Source: Spirochaetales bacterium (lineage in GTDB: Bacteria > Spirochaetota > Spirochaetia > Treponematales > Treponemataceae). Taken from it: 64,000 nucleotides of DNA. A program made the translations under genes and the position numbers. Under the pieces are notes generated by a model that was given only the letters and a program-made list of their open reading frames with translations, had not been told where the DNA came from and did no database searches. Shown here in pieces: positions 38,917-48,105 of the stretch; position 1 is the first letter of the stretch; each line of letters begins with the position of its first letter. The stretch spans positions 1 to 64,000 of the forward strand of contig QKAR01000045.1 of assembly GCA_003246335.1 (NCBI GenBank), read 5' to 3'.

Positions 38917-39756
38917 TTACTCTTCGTTGACCTTCGCGTTCGCCTCTGCGATGAACTGATCGACTTTCCCGTCCGACATGAGATGGGCGAGGGTCTTGTT
39001 CACCTCGGCGAGAAGGTCGGCCTCGCCCTTGTTGACGGCGATCGCGTTTCCGCCGTCGTCGTCCTTAAACGTGTAGGACGCGAGCATGAGGTCCGGGTTC
39101 GCCGCGATATAGGCCTTCGCGACGGGAAGCTCGGCGACTACCGCCTCGATCTTGGAGTTCTTCACTTCCATGACGAGGTCGGAAAGCTTCGCGACTTCCT
39201 TGATCTGGTCGTTCGGGGCGTCGAGCTGATCGTCGGCCACTCCCTTGATGTACTTTTTCGCGAGCTTGACCTGAATGGTCGAAAGCTGGGCGCCGATGGG
39301 CGCGTCCTTGAGGCTTGCGACGTCCGCCGCGTATTTCGCCTCGTCGGCCTTGCGAATGATGACGCCGTGCTCGACATAATAGTAGATTTCGGAGAAATCG
39401 ACGCTCTGTTTGCGCTCCTCGGTCGGGGTCATGCCAGAAATGATGATGTCGATGGTTCCCGCCTTGAGGGCGGCGAGCAGTCCGTCGAAATCCATGTCCT
39501 TGATCTCAAGCTCGACGCCGAGGTCTTTCGCGACTTCTTTCGCGATCTCGATGTCGAAGCCGATGATCGCGTCCTGTCCGTCAACCTGCCCATGGAATTC
39601 ATAGGGCGGATAGTCGGCTGAGGTGCCAAGGATGATTTTTCCCGCTTTCTTGATCTGCTGAAGTTTGGTTTCCGGGGCTTTTTTCGCGCACGAGGCGAAC
39701 GAGAGCGCCGCGGCGACGGCGGTGAGCGCCGCGATCGCCTTTATCATGTTTTTCAT
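38917..39756 (-). CDS. Amino-acid-binding lipoprotein, family 3 (SBP_bac_3)
   Basis: 279 residues. The lipoprotein signal MKNMIKAIAALTAVAAALSF is followed by Cys23 (ASCAKKA). The mature protein begins IILGTSADYPPYEFH and continues IIGFDIEIAKEVAKDLGVEL and DFDGLLAALKAGTIDIIISGMTPTEERK, the standard polar-amino-acid-binding fold. AAGGAG precedes ATG 39756. No permease or ATPase adjoins it. The GlnQ-type pair at 21.9-23.3 kb lacks a binding protein, so the two may work together. Confidence 0.93.
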   Translation of the reverse strand: MKNMIKAIAALTAVAAALSFASCAKKAPETKLQQIKKAGKIILGTSADYPPYEFHGQVDGQDAIIGFDIEIAKEVAKDLGVELEIKDMDFDGLLAALKAGTIDIIISGMTPTEERKQSVDFSEIYYYVEHGVIIRKADEAKYAADVASLKDAPIGAQLSTIQVKLAKKYIKGVADDQLDAPNDQIKEVAKLSDLVMEVKNSKIEAVVAELPVAKAYIAANPDLMLASYTFKDDDGGNAIAVNKGEADLLAEVNKTLAHLMSDGKVDQFIAEANAKVNEE

Positions 39757-39789
39757 CTCACATACTCCTTTGTGGTGTGATAGCCGGGG

Positions 39790-39818
39790 AGTATACGCCT
39801 CGGTTTGCGTTAGCGCAA
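39790..39818 (-). promoter_or_regulatory. Promoter of the binding lipoprotein with a small inverted repeat
   Basis: On the minus strand TTGCGC (39813-39818), 17 bp, TATACT (39790-39795). The -35 is part of the inverted repeat TTGCGTTAGCGCAA, a possible operator. Confidence 0.6.
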
Positions 39819-39897
39819 GCGGTATCGAGAGTCCCTACCCATTGCGCGCTCGAGGCCTCCTCGGCTATAGTGCTGCCGTCAGTGCGGGGTGCAAAAA

Positions 39898-40602
39898 ATG
39901 CTAGAGACCGATGGTTTTACCGGTACGAGTGTTGAGCCGTTGCTCGGCGAATTGAATCGAATATACGCGGAAATCGCGTCGGCGCAGTCCGATTGGATTG
40001 CCGCGAATCCGTTTGGGTGTCCCGACGGGTGCGGTCAGTGCTGCGTCGCTTTTGAGCCCGACGTTTTGGAGTCTGAGGCGCTCTATCTCGCCGCCTGGCT
40101 CGTCTATCACCGTCCGTCCGTGGCCGATTCCATTCTCGACGGTTCGTTCACCCCTCCGCGCGTCGGTTCTGCCCTTCCGGAATCGGGTTGCCTTTTTTTT
40201 GATCCCGCGTCCGCGTATCACTGTACCGTCTATGACGGCCGCGCCCTCATTTGCCGCTTGTTCGGCTATGCGGGCGATCGGGGAAAGGACGGGGCTCCGC
40301 GCTGGAAGCCCTGCAAATTCCTCCCGTTCGGCGAGCGTTTTTCCGAAGTCGCCAGCGTCGATCGCCAATATGACGAGGAAGAGCTTCGCGCAATTTTTGG
40401 GGTTATGCCGCCGGTAATGTCCGATTTCGCCGCGCGCGTGCTTGCCTTAACCCCCGACGGGGCCGAAGACCGCGCGTCCCTGCGCGACGCGCTTCCGTCC
40501 GCGATCGCGAAAATCCGCATGCTCCAGCGTTTTTCGCGACTGCCGCCCGAGCCCGATTCTCCCGAACCGAACCCAAACGCGCCCCTGCCGCGCGCTTCGT
40601 AA
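39898..40602 (+). CDS. YkgJ-like cysteine-cluster protein
   Basis: 234 residues. The cluster CPDGCGQCC near the N-terminus, a second group around CLFFDPASAYHCTVYDGRALIC and a CKF motif match the YkgJ/Fe-S or zinc-chelating family (CxxxCxxCC). Such proteins probably bind iron-sulphur or zinc, but their function is mostly unknown. I start at ATG 39898 with GGGG upstream. A TTGCGC/TATAGT promoter lies at 39842-39871. The tail is Pro-rich. Confidence 0.75.
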   Translation: MLETDGFTGTSVEPLLGELNRIYAEIASAQSDWIAANPFGCPDGCGQCCVAFEPDVLESEALYLAAWLVYHRPSVADSILDGSFTPPRVGSALPESGCLFFDPASAYHCTVYDGRALICRLFGYAGDRGKDGAPRWKPCKFLPFGERFSEVASVDRQYDEEELRAIFGVMPPVMSDFAARVLALTPDGAEDRASLRDALPSAIAKIRMLQRFSRLPPEPDSPEPNPNAPLPRAS

Positions 40603-40729
40603 GCCGTACTTTTTTCTCCCGTTCCGCCCAGCGTCGCCCAGTCCCGATCGTTTTTTCGCGAGGAAAAGCCTCGGCGCGGGAATATTCGGGGCTCGGCGAT
40701 TTCTGTGTACCATAACGCAGGGCATCGTA

Positions 40730-40762
40730 TTGAATAAAACGCTTTTTTTAGGCTACTATGAT
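40730..40762 (+). promoter_or_regulatory. Promoter of the oadGAB operon
   Basis: TTGAAT (40730-40735) with TACTAT (40754-40759, 18-bp spacer) or the overlapping TATGAT. The leader of about 75 nt contains a small hairpin (TTCCC/GGGAA) before the AGGAGG of oadG. Confidence 0.5.
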
Positions 40763-40836
40763 AATGACATTTCATCTTTATTGAGGGTTTCGGGCTTTCC
40801 CGTTAGAGGGAAAACGGTCTGTTCCCAGGAGGATAT

Positions 40837-41067
40837 ATGACGATATTGGATATGCTTGGGCAAAGCGGAATCCTAACCGTTCTCGGTATGGGCGTCGTTT
40901 TTGCGTTTATCATCATTCTGGTTTTTGCGATGAGCTTACTCAAAGTAGTGGTGAAGTCGCTTAAACTGGACCAGAAAGAAGTCGCCGCGTCCGCGGCTCA
41001 ATCCGTTTCGGCGGGTCAAGACACCGCCGTTATCGCCGCGATCGCCGCTGCGGTTCGCGAAAAATAA
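40837..41067 (+). CDS. oadG: Oxaloacetate decarboxylase gamma chain
   Basis: 76 residues. A single membrane helix (ILTVLGMGVVFAFIIILVFAMSLL) is followed by a short, Ala-rich cytoplasmic tail ending in AAVREK, as expected for OadG, which holds OadA to the OadB membrane subunit. AGGAGG lies before ATG 40837. It begins the oadG-oadA-oadB operon. OadG is weakly conserved, so the call leans on position and topology. Confidence 0.85.
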   Translation: MTILDMLGQSGILTVLGMGVVFAFIIILVFAMSLLKVVVKSLKLDQKEVAASAAQSVSAGQDTAVIAAIAAAVREK

Positions 41068-41090
41068 TCCATATTCAGGAGAATAAATCT

Positions 41091-43121
41091 ATGGCTCACA
41101 AAGTACAGCTTACCGACCTTGTGCTGCGCGACGCGCACCAGTCCCTTCACGCGACGCGCATGACGACCGCCGACATGCTTCCCATCTGCTCCCAGCTTGA
41201 TAAAATCGGCTTCTGGAGCCTTGAGGGATGGGGCGGCGCCACGTTCGACACCTGTATCCGATTCCTGAACGAAGATCCGTGGGATCGCCTCCGCAAGCTC
41301 CATGCCGCGATGCCGAACACCCCCATTCAGATGCTCCTCCGCGGCCAGAACCTTCTCGGCTATCGCCACTACGCCGATGACGTCGTGGACAAATTCGTCG
41401 AGGCCGCCGCCGCGAACGGCGTCGGCGTGTTCCGCATTTTCGACGCCTGCAATGACCCGCGCAACCTCGCGCGCGCCGCTAAGGCCGCGAAAAAAACCGG
41501 CAAGCACGTCCAGATGGCCATCTCCTACGCCACGACCCCTTTCCACACGAAAGAAGTGTACGCCGAGCTCGCGAAGAGCTACGCGGAATTCGGGGCTGAC
41601 TCGATCTGCGTGAAAGACATGTCCGGCTTGCTCAAGCCGTATGAAGTTTACGAATTGGTGAAGGCGATCAAGAAAGTCGTCGATATCCCGATCCAGATTC
41701 ACTCCCACGCGACGACCGGCCTCTCGGTCGCGACCCTGCTCAAGTCCGTCGAAGCGGGCGCCGACGTGCTCGACACCGCGATTTCCTCGATGGCGATGGG
41801 AACCTCCCATAGCCCGACCGAAACCGTCGTCGAAATGCTCAAGGATACCGAGTACGACACCGGCCTCAACACGAAAGCCCTTCTCGAGATCGCCGCGTAC
41901 TTCCGCGAGGTCCGCAAGAAATATAACTCGCTCGAGTCCAAGTTCCTCGGCGCTGATACCCGCATCCTCGTTTCCCAGGTTCCCGGCGGCATGCTTTCGA
42001 ACCTCGAGAGCCAGCTGAAGGATCAGGGCGCGTCCGATAAGATCGACGAAGTGCTCAAGGAAATCCCGATCGTCCAGAAAGACTGCGGATACATCCCGCT
42101 CGTCACCCCGACCAGCCAGATCGTCGGCACCCAGGCCGTGTTCAACGTCCTGTTCGGCCGCTACGCGAAGCTGACCCAGGAAACCCGCGACCTCCTCACC
42201 GGCCGCTATGGCGCAACGCCGACGACCGCGAATCCCGAGCTCGTCAAGGAAGCCCTCAAGCAGAACAGCATGGACGCCGTCGTCACTTGCCGACCCGCCG
42301 ACCTCATCCCGAACGAATGGGAAAAGTGCGTCGAGGAAGCCAAGAAGAACGGCGCCGACGGAAGCGACGAGGACACGCTCACCTACGCGATGTTCCCGAA
42401 AGTCGCGCCGAAGTTCTTCAAGACCCGCGCCGACGGCCCCATTTCCTCCGATACCTTCACGACGAAGACCGTCGCCGCCTCGAAGGGCGGTAGCTACACC
42501 GTTTCCGTGAACGGCACTTCCTACGACGTCGTTTCCGGTCCCGCCGGCGACTCCATGAAAGTTACCGTCAACGGAACCGACTATGACGTCGCGTTCTCCG
42601 CCGCGGGCGCCGCTTCCGCCGCCCCGGTCGTTACCGGCGGCGTCGAGATCACCGCCCCGGTCGCCGGAACCCTCATTAAGCACGTCGCTCCCGCCGGTTC
42701 TTCCGTCAAGAAAGGCGACACCGTCATCATGATCGAATCCATGAAAATGGAACTTGAGGTGAAGGCGCCCGCCGACGGAAAGATTTCTTATTCCGTGAAC
42801 GCCGGTTCCCAGATAACCGCCGGTCAGGTTATCGCCTCCCTCGGCGGCGTCGTGATGCAGGCCCCGGCCCCGGCTGCGAAAGCCGCCGCCCCCGCCGCCT
42901 CTTCCACCGGCGGAACCCCGATCACCGCTCCCGTCGCGGGAACCCTCCTTCGCTACGCCGTTCAGGAAGGCGCGACGGTAAAGGCCGACACGACGATCAT
43001 CATGGTTGAGTCCATGAAGATGGAACTCGAGATCAAGGCGGGCGTCGCCGGTAAAGTTCACTTCATCGCGGCCGCGAGCACCCAGATCACGGCGGGTCAA
43101 ACCCTCGCCGAAGTAAAGTAA
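41091..43121 (+). CDS. oadA: Oxaloacetate decarboxylase alpha chain with two biotinyl domains
   Basis: 676 residues. Residues 1-460 are the carboxyltransferase domain: [49 protein letters not shown] and the metal ligands in [12 protein letters not shown]. Two biotinyl domains follow in tandem, each with an ESMKMEL biotinylation site. The first spans about residues 525-590, the second 605-676, and an Ala/Pro linker joins them. Typical OadA has one. The enzyme transfers CO2 from oxaloacetate to biotin for decarboxylation by OadB, coupled to Na+ export. Related pyruvate or methylmalonyl-CoA carboxyltransferases are alternatives. The OadB neighbour supports the decarboxylase. Confidence 0.93.
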   Translation: MAHKVQLTDLVLRDAHQSLHATRMTTADMLPICSQLDKIGFWSLEGWGGATFDTCIRFLNEDPWDRLRKLHAAMPNTPIQMLLRGQNLLGYRHYADDVVDKFVEAAAANGVGVFRIFDACNDPRNLARAAKAAKKTGKHVQMAISYATTPFHTKEVYAELAKSYAEFGADSICVKDMSGLLKPYEVYELVKAIKKVVDIPIQIHSHATTGLSVATLLKSVEAGADVLDTAISSMAMGTSHSPTETVVEMLKDTEYDTGLNTKALLEIAAYFREVRKKYNSLESKFLGADTRILVSQVPGGMLSNLESQLKDQGASDKIDEVLKEIPIVQKDCGYIPLVTPTSQIVGTQAVFNVLFGRYAKLTQETRDLLTGRYGATPTTANPELVKEALKQNSMDAVVTCRPADLIPNEWEKCVEEAKKNGADGSDEDTLTYAMFPKVAPKFFKTRADGPISSDTFTTKTVAASKGGSYTVSVNGTSYDVVSGPAGDSMKVTVNGTDYDVAFSAAGAASAAPVVTGGVEITAPVAGTLIKHVAPAGSSVKKGDTVIMIESMKMELEVKAPADGKISYSVNAGSQITAGQVIASLGGVVMQAPAPAAKAAAPAASSTGGTPITAPVAGTLLRYAVQEGATVKADTTIIMVESMKMELEIKAGVAGKVHFIAAASTQITAGQTLAEVK

Positions 43122-43134
43122 GGAGACCCTTCTC

Positions 43135-44574
43135 ATGGGAGATACTAAAAAACGAACGACATCCATCATGTTAACCGTTTTGGTTATCATGGGACTCGCG
43201 TTGACGTATTCATGCGCCAGCAAGGCGATTTCGGGGAATGCCCCGACGGCGACCGTCGCATCCGACTTTGACACGTCGCCGCGGAACATTACGTCCACGG
43301 TAATTAAGGGATCCGAAAACACCCCGAATATCTCGGTGTCGAAGTTCCTCAATAACATTTGGCAGACTACCGGAATCTACAAGATGATCCACGTCGAAAC
43401 CGACGCGGAACGCGCGGAAGCCGCCGCGGCGGCGGAAGCCGAGCGCGCTAAAGAGGCGATTGATCCGTTCGCGGGCAGACACGCGCCAGGCTGGCAGAAG
43501 CTCATCATGATCGCCTTAGGGTTCCTTATCGTCTATTTGGGCGCCGCGAAAAACTTCGAGCCCCTTTTGCTCGTGCCGATCGGGTTTGGAACGATTTTCG
43601 TCAACATTCCGGGCGCGGGCATGGGCGAAGGCCCGACGGGAATGCTCTACATCATTTATCACGCCGGTATCGGAAACGAATTTTTCCCGATGCTTATTTT
43701 CATGGGCATCGGCGCGATGACGGACTTCGGACCGCTTATCGCGAACCCGAAAACCGCGCTCCTTGGCGGCGCGGCCCAGCTCGGCGTTTTCTTCACGATG
43801 TTCGGCGTCGCGCTCATGAACCTCATCCCGGGCGTCGATTACACGATGCTCCAGGCCTGCGCGATCTCCATCATCGGCGGCGCGGACGGTCCGACGACGA
43901 TTTACGTATCGGGTAAGTTAGCGCCGGAAATGATGGCGGTCGTCGCGGTCGCCGCGTATTCGTACATGGCGCTCGTCCCGATGATTCAGCCCCCGATCAT
44001 GAAGCTCATGACCACGAAAAAAGAGCGCATGATCAAGATGAAGCAGCTCCGACACGTGTCGAAAGCCGAGAAAATTCTTTTCCCGATGATGCTTCTCTGC
44101 CTCGCGATCCTCCTCCTTCCGCCGGCCGCGCCGCTCATCGGTATGCTCGCCTTCGGAAACTTCGTCAAGGAAGTCGGCGTCATCGATCGCCTTTCCAAGA
44201 CGATGCAGAACGAGCTGATGAACATCGTGTCCATCCTCCTTTCGCTCGGCGTCGGTTCGCAGATGACCCCGGAGAAGATCATTAACATGAACTCCATCGG
44301 TATCATCATCCTCGGGCTCCTAGCGTTCTGCGTGGCGACTTTCGGCGGCTTGCTCATGGCGAAGATAATGAACCTCTTCCTCAAGGAAAAGATCAATCCG
44401 CTCATCGGGTCCGCGGGCGTTTCCGCCGTTCCCATGGCCGCCCGCGTCTCGAACAAGGTCGGCATGGAATACGATCCGAGCAACTTCCTCCTGATGCACG
44501 CGATGGGACCGAACGTCGCGGGCGTTATCGGTACCGCGATCGCGGCCGGCGTCTTTATCGCGACGTACGGTTGA
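43135..44574 (+). CDS. oadB: Na+-pumping decarboxylase beta chain with an extended N-terminus
   Basis: 479 residues. The conserved OadB membrane domain begins near residue 115 ([20 protein letters not shown]) and contains [31 protein letters not shown] and [19 protein letters not shown], the region that carries the sodium path. Ahead of it is a 110-residue extension. This includes a signal-like helix ending YSCASK, a linker, [19 protein letters not shown] and an Ala/Glu-rich helix. YSC resembles a loose lipoprotein box, so processing is possible but uncertain. The gene closes the operon 13 bp after oadA. Confidence 0.9.
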   Translation: MGDTKKRTTSIMLTVLVIMGLALTYSCASKAISGNAPTATVASDFDTSPRNITSTVIKGSENTPNISVSKFLNNIWQTTGIYKMIHVETDAERAEAAAAAEAERAKEAIDPFAGRHAPGWQKLIMIALGFLIVYLGAAKNFEPLLLVPIGFGTIFVNIPGAGMGEGPTGMLYIIYHAGIGNEFFPMLIFMGIGAMTDFGPLIANPKTALLGGAAQLGVFFTMFGVALMNLIPGVDYTMLQACAISIIGGADGPTTIYVSGKLAPEMMAVVAVAAYSYMALVPMIQPPIMKLMTTKKERMIKMKQLRHVSKAEKILFPMMLLCLAILLLPPAAPLIGMLAFGNFVKEVGVIDRLSKTMQNELMNIVSILLSLGVGSQMTPEKIINMNSIGIIILGLLAFCVATFGGLLMAKIMNLFLKEKINPLIGSAGVSAVPMAARVSNKVGMEYDPSNFLLMHAMGPNVAGVIGTAIAAGVFIATYG

Positions 44575-44585
44575 TTCACGGTCGG

Positions 44586-44609
44586 CGCGCGGTTTTTGCG
44601 AACCGCGCG
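44586..44609 (+). terminator. First of two hairpins after oadB
   Basis: CGCGCGGTT pairs with AACCGCGCG across a short T-rich loop, followed by a weak T-rich stretch. A second, stronger terminator follows 24 bp later. Confidence 0.6.
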
Positions 44610-44632
44610 TTTCTTTCGGTTTAATTTCGTTC

Positions 44633-44666
44633 AACGGGATTCCCGAGCGGAATCCCGTTTTTTTTT
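44633..44666 (+). terminator. Rho-independent terminator of the oad operon
   Basis: AACGGGATTCC pairs with GGAATCCCGTT (loop CGAGC) and runs into nine T residues. A standard strong terminator. Confidence 0.88.
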
Positions 44667-44688
44667 AAAATAGAATCCCGTCGACGGA

Positions 44689-44716
44689 TTGACTCACCTT
44701 TATTTTCCGATACGAC
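44689..44716 (+). promoter_or_regulatory. Promoter candidate of the GH18-like gene
   Basis: TTGACT (44689-44694), 16 bp, TACGAC (44711-44716), just before GGAG and ATG 44732. Weak -10. Confidence 0.4.
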
Positions 44717-44731
44717 GCACTGGAGAATGGA

Positions 44732-45775
44732 ATGCCGCCGCGAAAAGCAAACAGTAATTTTCTTCGGTATCCGCTTGCCTTAGCGCTCGCGTTTTTTTCC
44801 TTTATTTCCTGCGCTTCCGCCGAGGCCTCCCTGAGCGCCGTTCCCTCGATCGCCGACTCCGGTGCCGCGAGCCTTCCCAATCGCCCGGCCCCCGTCGCCT
44901 TTTCCGAAATTTGGGCGTATTTGCAAAATGGCGACGAGCAATCGCTCGACTCATCCTGGCCAATTTCCGACATCGGCTATTTCGGCGCGTCGATTAATTA
45001 TCGCGGAAAGCTGTATGGCGTCCCAAACCGCAAGTCCTTGGGTTCTTTTTCGGGTCGCACGCACCTCGTGATCGCGGAAGTGACGAACCAGGCGCTGAAT
45101 CACTTTTGCATTGATCCCTCCATGCCCATTCGCAACGAACTGCTCGCGTCGATTATCGAGGCGTCATCGCCGTACGATGGCGTTCAAATCGATTTTGAGC
45201 TCGTCCCCGCTTCCGACGCCGAGCAATTTTATTCTTTCCTGTCGGAGCTTAAGCACGGAATCGGGAAAAAAACGCTGAGCGTCGCGATCCCCGCTCGAAC
45301 GCGAAACGTCGGGGACGCGTATGACTACGCGCGCATTTCAGCCATCGCCGATAGGGTTATCGTCATGGCATACGATGAGCATTGGAGCGGAAGCGGACCG
45401 GGCTCAATCGCCTCGTTGGCCTGGTGTCAAAAAGTGGCCGCATACGCCGTCTCGGTTATCGGCTATGATAAACTCGTTATGGGGTTGCCCTTTTACGGTC
45501 GCGCGTGGGCGGAGACAAGCCTTTCCAAGGCGTATCGCTTTTCGGGGATATCCCGGCTTTTGACCGAAAAGAACGTTTCAGACATGGCGCGCGTCGACTC
45601 GGTCCCGTCGTTTTCGTATTCGGAAACCGTGAACGTCACCGTATTTTACGAGGACGAGCAATCAATCCGCGACCGCGCGGCAATGTACCGATCGTCATCG
45701 GTACGAGCTATTTCGTTTTGGAAAATTGGGCAGGAGGACCCGAATATTTGGGCGTCTCTCGAGTTGTCGCGCTGA
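44732..45775 (+). CDS. Glycoside hydrolase family 18-like lipoprotein
   Basis: 347 residues. A lipoprotein signal (YPLALALAFFSFISC, Cys about residue 27) precedes a GH18 barrel of the YaaH/SleL kind. The catalytic strand is DGVQIDFELVP (DGxxxDxE), with the supporting strands RVIVMAYDEHW and LVMGLPFYGRAWAE and the final AISFWKIGQEDP. It probably cleaves peptidoglycan or chitin-like N-acetylglucosamine bonds in the periplasm or at the outer surface. It is a single gene between the oad terminators and glnN. Confidence 0.85.
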   Translation: MPPRKANSNFLRYPLALALAFFSFISCASAEASLSAVPSIADSGAASLPNRPAPVAFSEIWAYLQNGDEQSLDSSWPISDIGYFGASINYRGKLYGVPNRKSLGSFSGRTHLVIAEVTNQALNHFCIDPSMPIRNELLASIIEASSPYDGVQIDFELVPASDAEQFYSFLSELKHGIGKKTLSVAIPARTRNVGDAYDYARISAIADRVIVMAYDEHWSGSGPGSIASLAWCQKVAAYAVSVIGYDKLVMGLPFYGRAWAETSLSKAYRFSGISRLLTEKNVSDMARVDSVPSFSYSETVNVTVFYEDEQSIRDRAAMYRSSSVRAISFWKIGQEDPNIWASLELSR

Positions 45776-45793
45776 GCGCGTTTTGAATAACTA

Positions 45794-45822
45794 TTGCACA
45801 AAAAAGCTCGAAAGAGTATAAA
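45794..45822 (+). promoter_or_regulatory. Promoter of glnN
   Basis: TTGCAC (45794-45799), 17 bp, TATAAA (45817-45822), about 85 nt before ATG 45908. The surrounding TGCACAAA also occurs in the gltB control region. Confidence 0.6.
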
Positions 45823-45907
45823 TATACAAAACTATATACTACAGCCTCGCGTACAATGGCGTGTGCGGGCGAGTTTCCGGGTCAGCCCGATTATCAGGAG
45901 GAAAGGT

Positions 45908-48001
45908 ATGCCCTTTAATGAAATTTTTGGCATTAACGCTTTTGGCGATTCCGTCATGAGGGATCGTCTTCCGAAGGCTATTTACAAAGAGCTGAAGGAA
46001 GTTCAGGCGGGCGAGCGGGAACTGACCGTAGCGTGCGCGGAAGTCGTCGCGAACGCGATGAAAGACTGGGCGATCGAAAAAGGCGCCACTCACTATACTC
46101 ATTGGTTCCAGCCGATGACCGGCCTCACCGCCGAAAAGCATGATTCGTTCATTTCTCCCACGGCCGACGGACTCGCGATCGTCGAGTTCTCCGGCAAGGA
46201 GTTGATTCAGGGCGAGCCCGACGCGTCGAGCTTCCCTTCCGGCGGCCTTCGCGCAACCTTTGAGGCCCGCGGCTACACCGCATGGGACGTCACCAGCCCC
46301 GCGTACATCATGGAAGAGGGAAATTGCAAGACCCTCGTCATCCCGACCGCGTTCGTCGGCTATCACGGCGAGGCTCTCGACAAGAAGACCCCGCTGCTCC
46401 GCTCCATGCAAGCCGTGAACAAGCAGGCGCTCCGCGTGCTCAAGGCTCTCGGAAACACGACCTCCAAGCGCGTAGTTTCTTCCGTCGGGCCCGAACAGGA
46501 ATATTTCCTCGTGGACGCGCAGTATTTCAGCGCTCGCCAGGACCTTTTACTCAGCGGACGCACCGTTTTCGGCGCGCTCCCCCCGAAGGGCCAAGAACTT
46601 GAGGATCATTACTTCGGAAAGATTCCCGAGCGCGTTTCCGCCTTCATGACGGAAGTCAACGAAGAACTCTGGAAGCTCGGCATCCCCTCCAAGACCCAGC
46701 ACAATGAGGTAGCCCCGAACCAGTTCGAACTCGCCCCGATTTACGGAGTTTCCAACGTCGCCACCGATCAGAACTACGTCGTCATGATGACCTTGAAAAA
46801 AGTCGCCAAGCGGCATGGTCTCGTGTGCCTCTTGCACGAGAAACCCTTCCGCGGGGTAAACGGTTCCGGTAAGCACAACAACTGGTCCCTCGCTACCGAC
46901 GACGGCATGAACCTCCTGAATCCCGGAAACACTCCCGCGGCGAACCTTCAGTTCCTCGTGTTCGTTTCCGCCGTTCTCGACGCCGTTGACACGTACGCGC
47001 CGCTTCTCCGCCTTTCCGCGGCGAACACCGGAAACGACCATCGCCTTGGCGCCAACGAAGCCCCACCCGCTATCATTTCGATCTTCCTCGGACAGCAGCT
47101 CGCCGACATTTTCGAGGGAATCGCGTCCGGCAAGACCGTTCCTTCCCAGGAAGGCGTTAAGCTCGAGCTCGGCGTTAACACCCTGCCCAAGCTTCCGAAA
47201 GACCTCACCGACCGCAACCGCACAAGCCCCTTCGCGTTCACCGGCAACAAATTCGAATTCCGCATGGTTCCTTCCAGCGAATCCATCGCGGGACCGAACT
47301 TCACGCTGAACACCGTCGTCGCCGAAACGCTCGCCGCCATCGCCGACAAGCTCGAGAAATCCAAGGATATCGCCGGTACCGTTAAGGAAATCGTCACCGA
47401 GACCTGGAAAAAGCACAGCCGCATCGTGTTCAACGGCAACGGCTACACCGACGAATGGGTGAAGGAAGCCGCGAAGCGCGGTCTTCCCAACCTGACGAGC
47501 TCGGTCGAGGCTTGGCCCTATCTCACTAAGGAAGATTCCGTCAAGGTTTTCACGAAGCACAACGTATTCACCAAGGAAGAGCTTCATGCCCGCCTGGACA
47601 TCGTGCTCGAGAAATACTCCAAGCAGATCAACATCGAGGCGGGAATCGCGTTCGAGATGGCTACCCGCGAGATTCTTCCCGTGGTCACCGACTATGCAGT
47701 TGAGCTCGCAAGCCAGATTCAGGCGCTCGAGGCTTCCGGCGTGAAGCCCGCCTCCATCAAGGCTAAGCTCGTCGAAGTCGCCGATCTCGCCGAAAAGGCC
47801 GCGAAAGCAGCCGTCGCGCTCGAGGCCGCCCGTAAAGCCGCGAAAGCCGATTTGGACGTTCTCGGGCAGGCGAAAGCCTATCGCGACAACGTATTCGCCG
47901 GAATCGAGGCTCTTCGCGACCCGATCGACCAGCTTGAGAAGCTCCTACCCAAAGAGTACTGGCCGATGCCTGCGTACGAGGAACTTTTGTTCAGGATTTA
48001 A
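45908..48001 (+). CDS. glnN: Glutamine synthetase type III
   Basis: 697 residues, about the size of GSIII and much longer than GSI. Conserved blocks are [43 protein letters not shown]-like [55 protein letters not shown] and a C-terminal helical domain. It starts at ATG 45908 after AGGAGG. The track start at 45794 is within the promoter. It forms glutamine from glutamate, ammonia and ATP in the cytoplasm, and feeds GltBD encoded 15 kb away. No GlnR or PII gene is seen in the window. Confidence 0.96.
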   Translation: MPFNEIFGINAFGDSVMRDRLPKAIYKELKEVQAGERELTVACAEVVANAMKDWAIEKGATHYTHWFQPMTGLTAEKHDSFISPTADGLAIVEFSGKELIQGEPDASSFPSGGLRATFEARGYTAWDVTSPAYIMEEGNCKTLVIPTAFVGYHGEALDKKTPLLRSMQAVNKQALRVLKALGNTTSKRVVSSVGPEQEYFLVDAQYFSARQDLLLSGRTVFGALPPKGQELEDHYFGKIPERVSAFMTEVNEELWKLGIPSKTQHNEVAPNQFELAPIYGVSNVATDQNYVVMMTLKKVAKRHGLVCLLHEKPFRGVNGSGKHNNWSLATDDGMNLLNPGNTPAANLQFLVFVSAVLDAVDTYAPLLRLSAANTGNDHRLGANEAPPAIISIFLGQQLADIFEGIASGKTVPSQEGVKLELGVNTLPKLPKDLTDRNRTSPFAFTGNKFEFRMVPSSESIAGPNFTLNTVVAETLAAIADKLEKSKDIAGTVKEIVTETWKKHSRIVFNGNGYTDEWVKEAAKRGLPNLTSSVEAWPYLTKEDSVKVFTKHNVFTKEELHARLDIVLEKYSKQINIEAGIAFEMATREILPVVTDYAVELASQIQALEASGVKPASIKAKLVEVADLAEKAAKAAVALEAARKAAKADLDVLGQAKAYRDNVFAGIEALRDPIDQLEKLLPKEYWPMPAYEELLFRI

Positions 48002-48022
48002 GCCCTTTCACCGGAGTTCCGG

Positions 48023-48047
48023 AAATCGCCTTCGTAGGGCGATTTTT
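48023..48047 (+). terminator. First hairpin after glnN
   Basis: AAATCGCC pairs with GGCGATTT around TTCGTAG and is followed by TT. It is weaker than the one that follows. Confidence 0.5.
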
Positions 48048-48070
48048 GGGATTATGGGGAATCCAAAGCG

Positions 48071-48105
48071 AAAAGACGGAGCCCAAAAGGTTCCGTCTTT
48101 TTTTT
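48071..48105. terminator. Bidirectional terminator between glnN and a membrane LuxR regulator
   Basis: AAAAGACGGA pairs with TCCGTCTTTT and continues into a T run on the plus strand. It has an A tract on the other side, so it can serve both converging genes. Confidence 0.85.

Noticed and set aside
41016-43358. 780-codon minus-strand frame opposite oadA
   Set aside because: Shadow of a biased coding sequence. The real OadG/OadA/OadB motifs are on the plus strand.
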